64,000 nucleotides of DNA from Nipponacmea schrenckii (GCA_030562195.1 JAUJPP010000005.1:38489106-38553105); one strand, 5' to 3'. Positions 23,476-37,480 are shown, counted from the first letter of the stretch. A program made the numbers and translations. The notes: generated from the letters alone by a model not told the origin.

Positions 23476-24545
23476 AAATCACAATCTCTATATAATAACT
23501 AACGTACACTATATAACCAATATATTATAACTAACGTACACTATATAATAACCAACGTTAACTATATAACCACTATATTATAACTAACGTACACTTTATA
23601 ATAACCAACGTACACTATATAACCACTATATTTTAACTAACGTGCACAATATAATAACCAACGTACACTATATAACCACTATATTATAACTTACGTACAC
23701 TATATAATATTTAACGTTAACTATATAACCACTATATTATAACTAACGTACACTATATAATATTCAACGTTAACTATATAACCACTATACTATAACGAAA
23801 GTACACTATACAATAACCAAAGCAAACGAATAGAATATGTTCTTGTAAATTATTATTGGAGGAAAAAGGATGTAAGATAATTAACGTACACTATATGATA
23901 ACCAACGTACACTATATAATAACCATCTAACACTATATAATAACCAGCGTACACTATATTATAACCAACGTACACCAAATGATAATCAACTCCAATATAT
24001 AAATAACCAACATACTATATATTAAGTAACGTACATAAATTGATAACAAACATACATACTTACCAATGTAAATCTTCACTATTGGAGGAAATAAAGATAT
24101 ATATGATCATATATAACCAATAATAACAAAAACATACCCAACGTACACTTTATAATAACCAACGTTAACTATTTAATCACTATATCATAACCAACGTACA
24201 CTATTAAATAACCAACGTAAACTATTTAATCATTATATCATAAACAACATACACTATATAATAACCAACGTAAACTATTTAATCACTATATCATATCCAA
24301 CGTACACTATATAATAACCAACGTAAACTATAAAATAACCAACGTTATATAACCATTATATTATAACCAGCGTACAATAACCAACACAAAACAAACACAT
24401 TGTAATGTGGGCCTCAGACCTTATATACTGTAAATAAACATTATTATTACAAAACAAACGTACTATATAAAATAACCAACGTAATATAACAAACACCTAA
24501 CGAACGTACACTATATAATAACCAACGTTCACTGTATAATAATGT
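23476..24545. repeat. AT-rich minisatellite with 53-bp higher-order unit
   Basis: The basic unit is ~21 bp (AACCAACGTACACTATATAA). In the left part it is organised as a ~53-bp unit in which every other copy is followed by AACCACTATATTA. Two unrelated interruptions occur (about 23820-23880 and 24070-24135), both containing a short ATTGGAGGAAA word. Confidence 0.93.
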
Positions 24546-26234
24546 CTAACCCTTCTATGAGAGCTTTGCAAACTTTTCATGAGAAACACTATTGTTTTTG
24601 TTTTGGTAGAGAATTTTCACTCTTTAAAAGCTCACCAATGATTAAAGTATAAAGAAGACAGAGGATTTGAGATGATTGTTAGTATATTTGTGACTATGTT
24701 TTCAGTGTGTAATAAAATATGTTAATTAAAATGTGTTCAAAATCTAAACAATCTCTATAATTTGACCCTAATATAGTTATAAGAACGGTTTATTTAATTT
24801 TGAGAAACAAACTGGAATAGATTTATTCGATATGTGGGTATTAATTTAGATTAAGGGTATTTCAAGTGTTATGTTGTTTACACACGGAAAAATAAACCCA
24901 TCAAGTAAATAAGAAAATATTCTTTGATTTACCAAAATCTATCTGCAGCTTGTTAGAGTGCTTGCTGCTAACGCCAAATACATACTTTAATCTGAATAAT
25001 AAACACAGTTTTTTTTTATGGTATACTACTCCTAAATTTAATACAATAATACACATTTAAAAAAAAAACACTGTCGTCATTAGTGAAAGTGTTCGGATGT
25101 TGGTTAACAGTGTTAGTATAATGTACATTCGGAGGTCTATATCATATTCTTTTTTCAAACATGTGAAGATAGAAGGTGGTCATCGTTACTGTGTTGTGAG
25201 GCTGGCAGGAATTCTTTAATTAATAAGATAGTAAAATGGCGGAAGAACGGAAACTGTTTCTCATTCTGTAGACCTCGCTCTATCATTTATTGACTGCTTA
25301 TATAAACCTATTATTGATTATTATTGCTATATACTAGTAGTTTAAAGTGATTATTTCTTGTTTTCATATATCGATACCAACGATCAGTTCACCCAAGTTG
25401 TTTTCTCAAAATTACAAAGGGAACATACCAAACTCTGACACAGCTTACTAAAGTTTGTAGCATCACGCATGTCCTGTTAAAAGCTTTCATGCTATACATA
25501 GAAGTCTGGGAATCAAACCTGGCAATCGTATTTCCAGATTTCAACAATACTGTTAATTACACGGCGATAATCTGTGGCCACAGGCTGTGTAAGCCCTCGA
25601 AATCTATGAACTTAACTTGCATTTTATACTATAATGTATATGCGTCATAAACATCATTTTATTTCCTCACCTTTCATGTCAAATGCCTGGATAGATTTTC
25701 TGAAGCAAGGGAAGTAACCTGTGCTGTTTAATGCCAAGTTTAATTCAATGTTTCGTATATGAGGGCTCAGACCAGTAATTCATTTGACATATCTTTTCAT
25801 GTTAAATCACGAAATTCAACCTTCCGTAACTTTTTTCGAGAAATCTTATGAAAACCTTCCAATGTATAACATGATGGCCAAAACTTGTTTTCTGTACAAA
25901 AATGCCATATAAGCATGACCATGAAAGAGACCATGAAGCATGTGAGAATCTTTGAGGTTGTAGATTTGTTTATTATCCGACGATGAAAAATTGCAACCTC
26001 GAAACAATCTTAGAATTAGGATGTCATTGAAACAATTTTAGAATTTAAGATTCTATGACATCCTAGAGCTAAGATCAGTTCGAGAATAGGTAGCCAGACG
26101 CTGTCTTTCTTTTGATTTAGCTGTTACGTGAAGTAATGCCTTTAATTGGTATATTGATTAGTATTTATTGTTAAGAGATTTTAAATAAACTTGATTGACA
26201 TGTGTTTTAACACGTTCGTGTCTAGTCACTCAAT
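24546..26234. other. No gene identified; one dispersed-repeat piece
   Basis: AT-rich sequence. At 25745-25865 lies an inverted copy of the repeat also found at 39405-39475, 44110-44215 and 44455-44535 (CATGTTAAATCACGAAA). Otherwise I see nothing. Confidence 0.45.
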
Positions 26235-26235
26235 A

Positions 26236-26515
26236 CAGATCACAGGGACCCGATAGACAATGTAAATCGATATTTTATAAGACAATATTTTTCACAGGGA
26301 TGTTCTGCAGAAACTTTCCAATACAGGGCTTCGTTAATCTACACAAAATATCAATTACAAGGATTCGATATTCTACACAAAAACAAGTATTACAGAGATT
26401 TGATATTTTACACAAAATATACATTATAGAGATTCCAAATTTTACACAAAATATATATGACAGCACTCCATTTTCTACAAAAATCTTGTTACAGGGCACC
26501 ATAGAATTTATTAAA
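26236..26515. repeat. Degenerate ~32-bp tandem repeat
   Basis: About eight diverged units resembling TTACAGGGATTCGATATT followed by CTACACAAAATA. Open frames on both strands (26195-26518 and 26275-26526) arise from it and lack protein motifs. Confidence 0.75.
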
Positions 26516-26526
26516 TGATAAGACAT

Positions 26527-28167
26527 TCTATACTTATACCATAACCAAATTAGCTGAATCCAGACTTCTATTAATCATAGGGACTCGATAGTATTTACCA
26601 TTAATTGGTGACCTGCACAGTTATGTCACTTGTTTTTAGTAACTCAGCAATAATCATTAAAAGACCTTGTTTGATCCACTTATGACAGTAGAAACTATAT
26701 TCATCAATATACTCCATATATACTCGAGTTATTTCACGTCAATAAATAATAAAGTTATAGTTTACTCTGGCACTAAATGTCTAATAAACAAACACTACAC
26801 CTGGCAATTTATGCTCGCCCGGTTTTAGTTATAGATAATTAAGTTAACGTTTTAATGAAAACTTCAAACAGTAGTAAATGCAGATGCATGTAAATTGTTT
26901 GAATTGTACATGTAGCGTTTCCAAGAGAATTAAACTCCTGCATCCATATACATATGATTATTGAAGAGCGACAATATTGAATATTATTTCAATCAAATAT
27001 TTAATGGTGTAGATAAAAAATTGATAGATTGTTCTTATTTTAAAATTAACTGCAATTGTCATGTTCATCAACCCCTACCAAATACGGGTGTTGCTGTGAA
27101 AGTTGTTCAAGTTTATATTTTCACTACTCCGGCGAATTGAATTCCATTACCATACAGAGAGCAAGAAACCATTTTCTCTTTCATAGTTGCATTGTTAACT
27201 TATTTTATGTGGGGTTTCTGTTTACATCCAGAAAATTATTTACAAAACTGCTGGGAAAAGGTTAGTCACTGCAACCTAGACGTCAATTAGCAAACGTTAA
27301 GCCATAAATATATATATATTGGTTTTTAAAAATAGTTTAATATAATATTCATTTATATAAAAGAAACAAACAGAACACAAAAGATGAAGAGTACTACAAA
27401 TATAGTCTCGATGAAACAATATACAATGATTATAATCCGGAAGTTAGTTATCAATGATCAATGAAAGTAAAGAAATCAGTGCTATTTTAAAATCTATTAA
27501 CAGACTCAATAATTCCATGAAAATGTGCACAATGTTGTTCTATAAACAAGATTTGTTTTCTCTAGAGTTATGATCACAAAGTGAAAGTCATCTATCAACC
27601 GGACTTCCGAACGGCCAATTCTTCAGAAAGTAAAAAACAAACTCTACTTTCAATCGTCTCCCTTTTGAAAGGCTGTTAATATAATATGACCTTTTTTTTA
27701 GTAGAAATACCCAAACTTAACCTATCTGAAATATCACTAATGTTCAAGGAACACAGTACGGCCACATTGGAAATAAGTACTAACAAGTTCGCTCCGTGAT
27801 TAGCTTACCAATACATGTTGTATTACATATTCTCAAGTATTATCCTATCGATTTCAGTCAGACAATTCCCGACTGTAACAGCCCATGCACATCCCACATG
27901 TCAATGCGACTCACAGATCAGCATGGAGATATAATTATCGAAACACACTGTAGATTTCGTCGCAACACCTATGAACTGTGAACTGAGAAGTGCAACTTCC
28001 TTATCATATCACATGCTGTAGAGCTCGTCGTAAGGTAGACATATGCATACAGTCTTGATGGATATTACACATTTCAGATCTCGATATTAACCATTAGGTC
28101 ACCAGCGGCTAATAGCTAGATTCCAGCAATGATTGAAAGATATATTATAGGTAAATATGGAATTTGT
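26527..28167. other. No firm gene
   Basis: Mostly AT-rich intergenic sequence. A possible plus-strand exon with an acceptor-like TTTCAG near 27854-27859 and a short cysteine-containing frame ending at 27981 was considered but not accepted. Confidence 0.35.
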
Positions 28168-28578
28168 TCAGTGAACTATAGATGCAAACAAAGAAGTCAC
28201 AAACACAACAAGAGACCATTGTATTAAAGTCGAACTGTTGTTTTGGTAAGAACTTTTAGTTTTAGTACGGCACCGATACTGCTGAATCCTGCTTTTATAT
28301 TCGGCAATATCTAGCACCACATGTCTTAAAACCACCTCACTACATGACTTTTTAAACACTTCTAAACAATACACGTAGTCGTACCACGAGTCGCAGATCT
28401 TTCGTTGGTCGGAACTGTAAGATTTCCGCACTTTATTACGGGTGTCCTGACATGCAATCATTTTGGGTGCGCACGACACTATTTCTACTTCCTCTTCCTG
28501 TGCGCTGACCGACACTAACAGCAATATTGTTAATCCTAACACTATCACAGAACACAGGTTCAGTTTGTCCCATACCAT
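28168..28578 (-). CDS. Small secreted six-cysteine protein, probably GPI-anchored
   Basis: A 136-residue protein in one coding exon. Residues 1-26 are a signal peptide (hydrophobic stretch VIVLGLTILLLVSVSA, cleavage expected after A26). The mature part has exactly six cysteines (C36, C43, C62, C71, C79, C103), consistent with three disulphides, and a central SWYDYVYCL segment. A basic stretch and NNSS (glycosylation at N113 or N114 possible) precede a hydrophobic C-terminus (about 118-135, LIQWSLVVFVTSLFASIV) that ends the protein, which is the pattern of a GPI-attachment signal with an omega site near S115-S116. The family is not recognised; similar small GPI-anchored cysteine-rich proteins are common in invertebrates. 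The start is the first ATG after a likely 3' splice site at 28673-28674. It could alternatively be a single-pass membrane protein. Confidence 0.75.
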   Translation of the reverse strand: MVWDKLNLCSVIVLGLTILLLVSVSAQEEEVEIVSCAPKMIACQDTRNKVRKSYSSDQRKICDSWYDYVYCLEVFKKSCSEVVLRHVVLDIAEYKSRIQQYRCRTKTKSSYQNNSSTLIQWSLVVFVTSLFASIVH

Positions 28579-28672
28579 AATTGGAATGTAATCCGTAATA
28601 ACAACAATGGTCCGACTATTATTCTTCCAATTCTTCCTACATTACAAGCAAAAAAATCAATCCTCACAAATT
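28579..28672 (-). other. Predicted 5' UTR part of the six-cysteine gene's coding exon
   Basis: The minus strand shows a strong acceptor (TTTCTTTTTTCTTTTTAG) ending at 28673, followed by exon sequence AATTTGTGAGG and 94 nt of leader before the ATG at 28578. The leader contains one ATG immediately followed by TAG, a minimal upstream ORF. Confidence 0.45.
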
Positions 28673-29623
28673 CTAAAAAGAAAAAAGAAATCATTATAAA
28701 AATTTATAATTCCAATGTGATCGATAAAACTCTAAGTTTCAACATTGCCAGCTTTGAAAAAATCATGTGGTAAAATCGAAACCTCAGTAATTTTCAGATA
28801 ATCCATTTTTAAAATCGATTGACATAAGAGATAAAATTTAAGATAAAAGATTGAAATGTTGAAAAATAGATTTTTTTGTTTCGATTAGCACAGCAATATT
28901 ACAGAACAGAAACACAGTCTTCATTGATACAATACAAGCCTTAATATTGCATTTCATTGACCAACGATTATGAAGATGTTGTAAGGAGCTGATCCAGTAT
29001 CGTGTGGTATCCAAATCTGTCGATTCAAATAATAATTTAAACCATTAACTACCGAACTCGATAGCACATTGAGCTAATCTTTCTGGCTAACTAAAGTGTT
29101 AATATGATTATTATCTACTAATGTTATCACTATGATTTACAATCAATCAACTATCTGATATCCGGCCAATATATTACACAAGTTATTGTCATGTTGGCAG
29201 ATAATGACAGATATCGAAGCGATAATACACGTAATATAAATATAAGACACCGGCTAAATGGCATTTTATGTGACCAAGGTTTGAAATGTAATGCAAAGCA
29301 TATATTAACAACAGCATATATAGCATAAAAGAGCTAACAATGGGTCGAGATAAAAAAGAAACAACTATATGCCACGACTGGGATCCTTTTTACCAGCTGG
29401 CCCTGTCTTTTTTAATATTACACTGTCTTTAATTATTACAATTATTAATTGGACATTTTTAAGATCTACAAACAATGAATAACGACTTTAATCTCTTTCT
29501 GAAAAACAATTGGATTATTTTTCTGCAAAATATTAAAACAGAACAATTGTTCTACAATTTAAGTATCGAAAACTGTTATAACAATTCAGAATGATTAGTA
29601 TTTCTTAAATCTGAATTATTTAC

Positions 29624-29672
29624 CTGGTATATTGATATGGTGTTCTACGTCGTTGGTCTGTTATCTACACAC
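29624..29672 (-). other. Candidate non-coding first or second exon of the six-cysteine gene
   Basis: On the minus strand TTCTATTTTACAG precedes and CAG|GTAAAT follows a 49-nt stretch with no ATG. The spacing (about 950 nt from the next acceptor) and strand fit a 5' UTR exon of the gene at 28168-28578. Supported only by splice-site appearance. Confidence 0.3.
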
Positions 29673-29699
29673 CTGTAAAATAGAATATTAGAATTATAA

Positions 29700-32139
29700 A
29701 TTTGAATAATAACCGTTTTCTAGATATCTCTCGATAGCTTGCTTCCTCTGATATCTAACTGCCAATAATCATTAATGTATTCGAGTCATAATTCTCGTCT
29801 CACAACCAGGTTAAAAACTATGGCATTGGTAGGTTTTCCATATGAAGGAAAACTCGAACCAAATACAACTCGGACCAAAGACTACTCGGACCAAATACAA
29901 CTCGAACACTCGGAACAAATACAAATTGACCCAAAGACTACTTTAGTTTACTATACAGGAACAACAGAGGATAGTAAAAGAAGAAATACAGAAGACGAAC
30001 GAAATATGAAGACTCGGAGAATTAATTAAGAAATTTCCATGAAAGCAAGTCATTCCTTACTTAATTTAATGGATTTTGTGGAAATCATTGCTAACAAGAA
30101 GTAGATAGTCTACCAGCTGTTGACATTGATTTTTCCCAGATTAATCGTATTCCTTTGCATCTTGGTCGTCTTACACAATGAGCTCAGGTGACTGAAATAT
30201 CACTACAATTTTCAAATATTACGAGTGACAAGTATTCCTATACAAACCCCAATCATTGTTTCTATATATATTGAAAGCACCCTCAACTGCACGAGTGATA
30301 TCCCCCCGCTATTCAGTATATAGCACCTTCATTAGGCGATTCAGAGCAACTATCAGAGCGACACATTCCAATTTCAATTCATTTATGTGGTCTCGAAAAT
30401 AATACCTCATATAGCGCAGTAGAATGCAACTAATGATGACCTAGGGTTTATATAGCTGACAAGTTTACATAATATAAAATATTTTAATCCGATTTTAAAA
30501 TTTTAAATATGAAAACATGAACTGGAATGGTTTACAGAGTGAAAAATGTTCTGCAGTCAACTTGACATAAGTTAGTCAATATCGTTTTATCAACAAGTTT
30601 GTGTGACTTTAAACACTCAACGATTCACCAACTTAGAATGATATTTTGGAAAGGTATGAAAATCAAGCTCATATTTTCAGGGATTCTACAAATTCGATGA
30701 AGATTAAAAAATATATTAAAAAGATAAAATTATTTGTATACCTTTCTGTGTAATTCCTGGTCGCTTTCGTCTCATTGCTTGCCCATTTTGATTATATTTT
30801 GAACTCTTGCCCTTGAGGTATTTTTACTAAACAGTTTCAAAAATACCTTAATATAAAGAATAACATGATCAAAATTTCGAACCAACCTTAAAATATGAAT
30901 TTGAAATTCCTAAATAAAATTCTAGACATAAATCGGTCTTCTAGTAATTTGTGAAACTTTAATAGTGTGCTAAAAAGCTTTTCCATATATACATAACTAG
31001 ACCAATGAGTAATATCTATTAGGGCCAAATTAAGGATCAGCGTTATTTGTTATACTATGATATATAGGATAGATAGTGGTCAATACTTAATAGGTTGAAC
31101 ATAATTAATCAACCAAAACATAGATCTCTTTAACATCTTGTCAAAACAGAGAAAACTGCGCCAGTGTTATTGAAACCCTGTATTCAAGATAAAACAAAAA
31201 ACCGAAAAACATAAGTGTGTTATTAAAAACTAAAGAAAAGTCAAGTAGACATGTTAAAGAAAGATTCAAGATTAATGAGGAAAACTGCACCATAAATTAA
31301 TTCTAATGACATTGCCTGAAAATTCATTCACTTTTTTTTGGGAATACCGAATACCGATAAACCTGTCAAAACTATTGCGTTTTACCTCATGCAAATAAAA
31401 TACGAAGTAACAAAAACCGAAACATGAAAGGGAATTTTCTTACAAGCAAAACGGAAGCCATTAGTTTAAATACTGACTAATATTATCCAATTTGACTCGA
31501 TAATGTTACCAGTTTGTGTTTCTATATAAACCTAGAAGTAGTATATCCATATATCTTGTGTTTTTAATGTTCACCTTTCTGTATTATGATTAAATATTAC
31601 ACGTAGGCCTACCTATTCCTGAAACAGAAGTTTTAAATAGAGATTAATCAGAAATATAAGCAAATGTTGCAACTGACGAACAGTTTTTTTTATCACATGG
31701 TAAGGTAACTTAAATAGATTAAGTGTTTGAATAAGTTAGGTACTGGTGGAAAATATTTTCATTGATTGCAACTTCTGGACTATGTACCTTAGATATTCAA
31801 CGGTCACTTCAACTCCAAACCACCATTCCCGATAAAAAGGCATTCTATCGATTGACATGCCAGATCAATTCTATCAAGCTCAATATTTAATGAGAGTATA
31901 TTAACATCTGACCTGGTCGGTACATGTCTGATTATTATCATAGCCAGTAGTTAATAATTGATATTTTACCTCCCTTACTAATTGGAATGAAATGTCATAC
32001 CAAGATTTATTGGGTTGAATAATAAATTACACATTTTGAGTTAGTATCTATTTCATGTTTTGTGAATAAATATGTCTTTAGTCTACTAATTGGATTGACA
32101 TGCTACGGTAAGAAAATATGTTCACTGTTAAAAGTGATC
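29700..32139. other. No gene identified
   Basis: AT-rich intergenic sequence. A short run of ACTCGGACCAAATACAACTC-like repeats at 29850-29940 explains the open frame 29775-30029. Confidence 0.4.
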
Positions 32140-32330
32140 ATACAGAGATCTTAAGACAACTGATCTATCTCAGCCAGTGTCCCTACTGAAGTTTAACAAT
32201 TAGAAATCATCAGACAATTGATCTATGTCAAGTTTAACAATTAGAGATCTTCAAACAACTGATCTATTTCAGCCTGCGCCCCTTCTGAAATTTAACAAGT
32301 AGAGATCTTCAGAGAACTGTAGTCCGTGTA
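32140..32330. repeat. ~60-bp tandem repeat, three to four diverged copies
   Basis: Recurring words: AGAGATCTTCAGACAACTGA, TCTATTTCAGCC, TGAAGTTTAACAATTAGA. The copies differ in length because one lacks the CAGCCAGTGTCCC part. Confidence 0.8.
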
Positions 32331-35300
32331 CCTACAGTGAGCGGTTGTTCCCGTGTCCACAAAGTAATGCTATACGAGTGTATATGGTTCATTCATCATC
32401 AATCCCAGGTTCTGAAGCCGTATATATTTTATGTTTCGTATGTCGTTTTAATGAATTCAGCATACTGGATGTATTATGGCAATGGAAAATTGCAAAAACG
32501 GATATAAAATATCTACCTTTAAAGTCAATTGATCCAATCCACACGTTAGAGGCCCTGTTGTCTCTATTGGAAACAATCCCAGTAAATCCCTTTAACATTA
32601 AAATATGAGTCAGGAAGGAAAGTAAACAAAAAAATTCCTATATTGCTGCTTGGAATAAAACTCTATTTAGTTTCAAAGAAAATTAATTTTGTGTAGACAA
32701 GCAATCATGAATACAGTCAGAAGAAATTGCCGAAATCGAACTCTAACAGTAACAACTGGTGTGCATATAAAATGGTGTAGAATTAATTAACACAGTCCCG
32801 AGTTCTTGTTAATTACAGTCTAATTGGCCTTTAATTAATAATTGATAATAACTAGATTTATTATGCACAAGTGTTATATTGAGGTTCAGAGGCGGCATAT
32901 ACCAATTAACGAATAAAACATTGTGAACTCAATGAATCACAGTGTTAAAATGAATGTAATAAATTTATTTGTGTTTTCTCGGAGACGAGTCGAAACATAA
33001 ACAAGAGCCTTAGAGCAGTCCGTTGTCAAGAAGATAAAATAAAGTAATGAACGGAACAGGTGCCCATAACCGTACAGATGAAAACAAAACAGTCACATTT
33101 CATGAATATCTTTCCCATATTCGTTGATCAAAGATACCATTATCTTTAAATCAAAAATCAAAATATAATTAATAATGTAGAGGACTTACTTAAATAATTT
33201 TATCGAAAACGTACATCAGATTACATATGAAGTGTTTTGAAAACCATAAGCACCCTTGGTCATATTCCTGTTAATCTTTCAGAGACAACACTGTTTAATT
33301 CCCACTGAACACGACAATAGTAACCTGATTGATTTTTAATCTTACTAGACTTAGTCACGAAACAGGACAGAATCATTTCGTGATCTTTACCAATTTGAGA
33401 ACACACAATTTGTAAAATCAGCAGTTACTGCCAAAGATTAATTGTCATTGAAAACAATACTTCAATTTGTATTAAATCGTTCAATCGATTACAACAATTT
33501 GTCATGTATGTCTGTCCATAAATTAAGGAATGTTCAAGTAATAGAATCAACGTATTTTGTTAATTTCGTTGATGAAGCTATGGTCAATAGTTTAATTTGG
33601 ACTACTTGTACCTCCATAAACATTGAACCACTTTACTTACTGGAGAATTAAAGATATTGTTTGATTTCATATAATTTCTGCTCGATAAAATCACCATTGA
33701 GATCGCCAAGCCGTGTCGAGTTCACAATGGATGCTTATGGTAGGTTGGTCTGAAACTCGCCCAAAAACAACTACTGCATGTAATACAATATCTGATTCCC
33801 CCTTCGCCGCACTCGAAGCCCTAGACGATACAGAAGAGAAGGGCGTAACACTCAATTCCATTTTCCTTGTTCATTTACAAAATATAATCGTTTTTCGGTT
33901 ATGGTAAAAAATAGTTTTAAACCAGCATTACGAGAGTTATAATACTCTTTTATTACGATACTCTTTAATATTCATTTGTTTTATTGTAAAGTAGAATTCG
34001 TAAGAATTGCATTATAATTATCTCATCCAATGGAACACTAGCTACGCCCACGTTTGACACCAAAATTCCATGACCTTTGTTTATAACCTTCAGGTTGTTT
34101 TGAATTCGAACTATTGTTGTGTTCAACTCTGTACAACGAAACACTAAACCTACCTTCAGCATCAGAAATTGAATCCACGAGGAAATGAGAAACCCGAACC
34201 GCACCATTAATATAACATTGACAGATCACGTCAAAGAGGTACCAGATGGGGTCAAGACTATAATTGGGTCAGTAACGTTTTAAACAACTCTAAAACATTC
34301 TCGTCTAGAGATAATCGATGCTTTAAAGGTACTCTCCTTATTAATCAATAACTGAATTAAAACGTCCTCTCTTCTTCAGTAAACAAAAAATCTCTTCTAT
34401 CAAAAATACTCATTGAAATGACCCTTTGCATGACGATACTGTTCAGATTATTGTTTGAGTAATATGCAAGTTTTTTTTTTGTGGAAGTAAATGGGGGCTA
34501 AAATATTAGTTTCGTTAATGTCTTTTATTTTTTATCAATATTAAGTTTTATATCTGTTGCGCTTACACTTTCAGAGGAGAAGAAGATTAAGAGGTCCTTC
34601 GTGAAAATTTAAACCAAGATTAAGACAATGAAGCCAGGAATATAACCGCTAGAGGGTGGAATGTAATACAAAATATAGAAATTTGCCAATTTTTTGAATA
34701 CATACATTGTTTTTAGATAAGACCAATAGATATTATGTCTTGTTAAACGTTCTTTGTGTAGAAGTCAAAAAATAAATAAAGGAAACAACTATGTTTTACA
34801 TGGAAAGCAACTTATAGGTTCACAGTTAAGGATGCTTTATTCCAACGGGTCCTTGGCCAAGCCTCTTGACATTTACCTTTTCAAGATTATCAGTACACAT
34901 TTACAGGGTCGACTGGAAATATGACTTATTCAAGGTGGATCGGGATTGGAACCCACTATCGCTGTTTGTCCAATGTAACCAAATCAATGGTGTAAGAGCC
35001 ACATAGACGTAATAACTGACATAGGACTTCATTTTCGTAAATAAGCTCATAATATTGGTCACTGTAGGCCCTTAACATAAGTTAACATTTTATATTATGT
35101 CCGTTAGAGATGGGACACCTGGTTCAACTGGTAACTATAATGTAGTAGTTGATCCACTGTTGAAAGTATAATCTATAATGAGCATCATCCCTTTAAGGAA
35201 CATCAGACAACCTTGTACGAGTCTATTTTCATTCTAAACAAATTGTCACTCTAATTAATGGACATGTAAGAATCGGTACCAAATTAGAGAGAACCAATAT

Positions 35301-35756
35301 AACCTAAATAGTCTATAAAGTAACTCAACCAGTACATCAAATAACCCGGCTAATACTTAAAATAACACATCCACGTTTTATATTGCTGTGAAATACTCGG
35401 AATAGAGGGTATGGAAACACAATAAGATGCGTGCATATTGTTAATAGCATTTTACTTTGTACATACTGACGTGGATTTCCCCTCCTACACACGCTTTTAA
35501 ACACAGTGAAATAATGCTACAGAAGTTTTCCTTCGCTTCATTGGAAGAAGAAGAAGAAATTTTGATATCTGAAAAATGAAAGACCTGAATGGGTTTAGTA
35601 TGTATGTGAAACTGGAATGGTTATCCTTACTTCACAAGTGAACTACAAAACTCATTTTAAGACAAACTGTAGAAAGCGGTAACATAATTTCAATAAGACT
35701 TGTTCCTGGTTGGAAAGCACCGTAGGGGATGTGTAATACTTATGAAACCTTTCAGT
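32331..35756. other. No gene identified
   Basis: Open frames at 32345-32608, 33442-33651, 33713-33907 and 33965-34229 are short. None shows a family motif or a convincing exon structure. The piece at 33713-33870 is less AT-rich than its surroundings, but I could not identify it. Confidence 0.35.
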
Positions 35757-37480
35757 GTAGTAGATGGCAGAATGAAAGAATCGCAGATGGAAGAATGAAA
35801 GAATCGCAGATGGAAGAATAAAAGAATCGCAGATTGAAGAATGAAAGAATCGCAGATTGAAGAATTAATTAATCGCAGATTGAAGAATGAAAGAATCGCA
35901 GATGGAAGAATAAAAGAATTGCAGATGGAAGAATGAAAGAATCGCAGATGGAAGAATGAAAGAATCGCAGATTGGAGAATGAAAGAATCGCAGATGGAAG
36001 AATGAAAGAATCGCAGATTGAAGAATGAAAGAATCGCAGATGGAAGAATGAAAGAATCGCAGATGGAAGAATAAAAGAATCGCAGATTGAAGAATGAAAG
36101 AATCGCAGATGGAAGAATGAAAGAATCGCAGATTGAAGAATGAAAGAATCGCAGATTAAATGAATGAAAAAATTCGCAGATGGAAGAAAAACAAGAATCG
36201 CAGATTGAAGAATGAAAGAATCGCAGATGGAAGAATGAAAGAATCGCAGATGGAAGAATGAAAGAATCGCAGATTGAAGAATGAAAGAATCGCAGAAGGA
36301 AGAATAAAAGAATCGCAGATTGAAGAATGAAAGAATCGCAGATGGAGGAATAAAAGAATCGCAGATGGAAGAATAAAAGAATCGCAGATGGAAGAATGAA
36401 AGAATCGCAGATTGAAGAATGAAAGAATCGCAGATTGAAGAATGAAGAATCGCAGATGGAAGAATGAAAGAATTGCAGATGTAAGAATGGAAGAATTGCA
36501 GATGGTATAATTAAAGAATTGCAGATGAAAGAAAGAAAGAATTGCAGATGGAAGAAAGAAAGAATTTTTGATTGTAGAAGGAAAGAATCGAGAAGTAAGA
36601 ATGGAAGAATTGCAGATTGAAGAATGAAAGAATCACAGATGTAAGGATGAAAGTATCGAGGTTTGAAGAAAGAAAGAATCGAGAAGTAAGAATGGAAGAA
36701 TTGCAGATGGAATAATCGCAGATTGAATAATGAAAGAATCACAGATGTAAGGATGTAAGTATCGCAGATGGAAGAATGAAAGAATCACAGATGTAAGTAT
36801 GAAAGAATCGCAGATTGAAGAATGGAAGAATCGCAGATTGAAGAATGAAAGAATCTCAGATTGAAGAATGAAAGTATCGCAGATTGAAGAATGAAAGAAT
36901 CTCAGATTGAAGAATGAAAGTATCGCAGATTGAAGAAAGAAGAATCGCAGATGGAAGAATGGAAGAATCGCAGATTGAAGAATGGAAGAATCGCAGATTG
37001 AAGAATGAAAGTATCGCAGATTGAAGAAAGAAGAATCGCAGATGGAAGAAAGAGAATCGATATGAAAAGAATCGCAGATTGAAGAATGGAAGAATCGCAG
37101 ATTGAAGAATGAAAGTATCGCAGATTGAAGAAAGAAGAATCGCAGATGGAAGAAAGAAGAATCGCAGATGGAAGAATGAAAGTATCGCAGATTGAAGAAA
37201 GAAGAATCGCAGATGGAAGAATGAAAGAATCGCAGATTGAAGAATGGAAGAATCACAGATGGAAGAACGAAAGAATCGCAGGTGGAAGAATAAAAGAATC
37301 GCAGATTGAAGAATGAAAGAATCGCAGATTGAAGAATGAAAGTATCGCAGATTGAAGAAAGAAGAATCGCAGATGGAAGAAAGAAGAAGCGCAGATGGAA
37401 GAATGGAAGTATCGCAGATTGAAGAATGGAATGCAGATTGAAGAAGGAAGAATCCAGATGAAGAAGAAGATCGAGAATGG
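35757..37480. repeat. 23-bp minisatellite, ~75 copies
   Basis: The unit is AGAATCGCAGATGGAAGAAT plus GAA (23 bp), with GATTG/GATGG as the main alternating variant. Diverged units with AATTGCAGATG occur in the middle (36460-36720). The purine-rich strand is plus. Because 23 is not divisible by 3 and the unit lacks stops on the minus strand, long minus-strand frames (35690-36742, 36633-37256, 37253-37525) read through it as repetitive F-, S- and I-rich peptides; I do not call them genes. Confidence 0.97.

Noticed and set aside
27796..27981. Possible plus-strand terminal exon with acceptor TTTCAG and three cysteines
   Set aside because: Short, no upstream exon or poly(A) signal found, no recognisable family.
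33713..33907. Less AT-rich open frame with SPFAALEALDD
   Set aside because: Does not start at ATG in a convincing context; no domain or splice support. May be a LINE or gene relic.
35690..36742. 350-codon minus-strand open frame
   Set aside because: It lies wholly in a 23-bp minisatellite; its peptide is only the repeat read through, with no splice or domain evidence.
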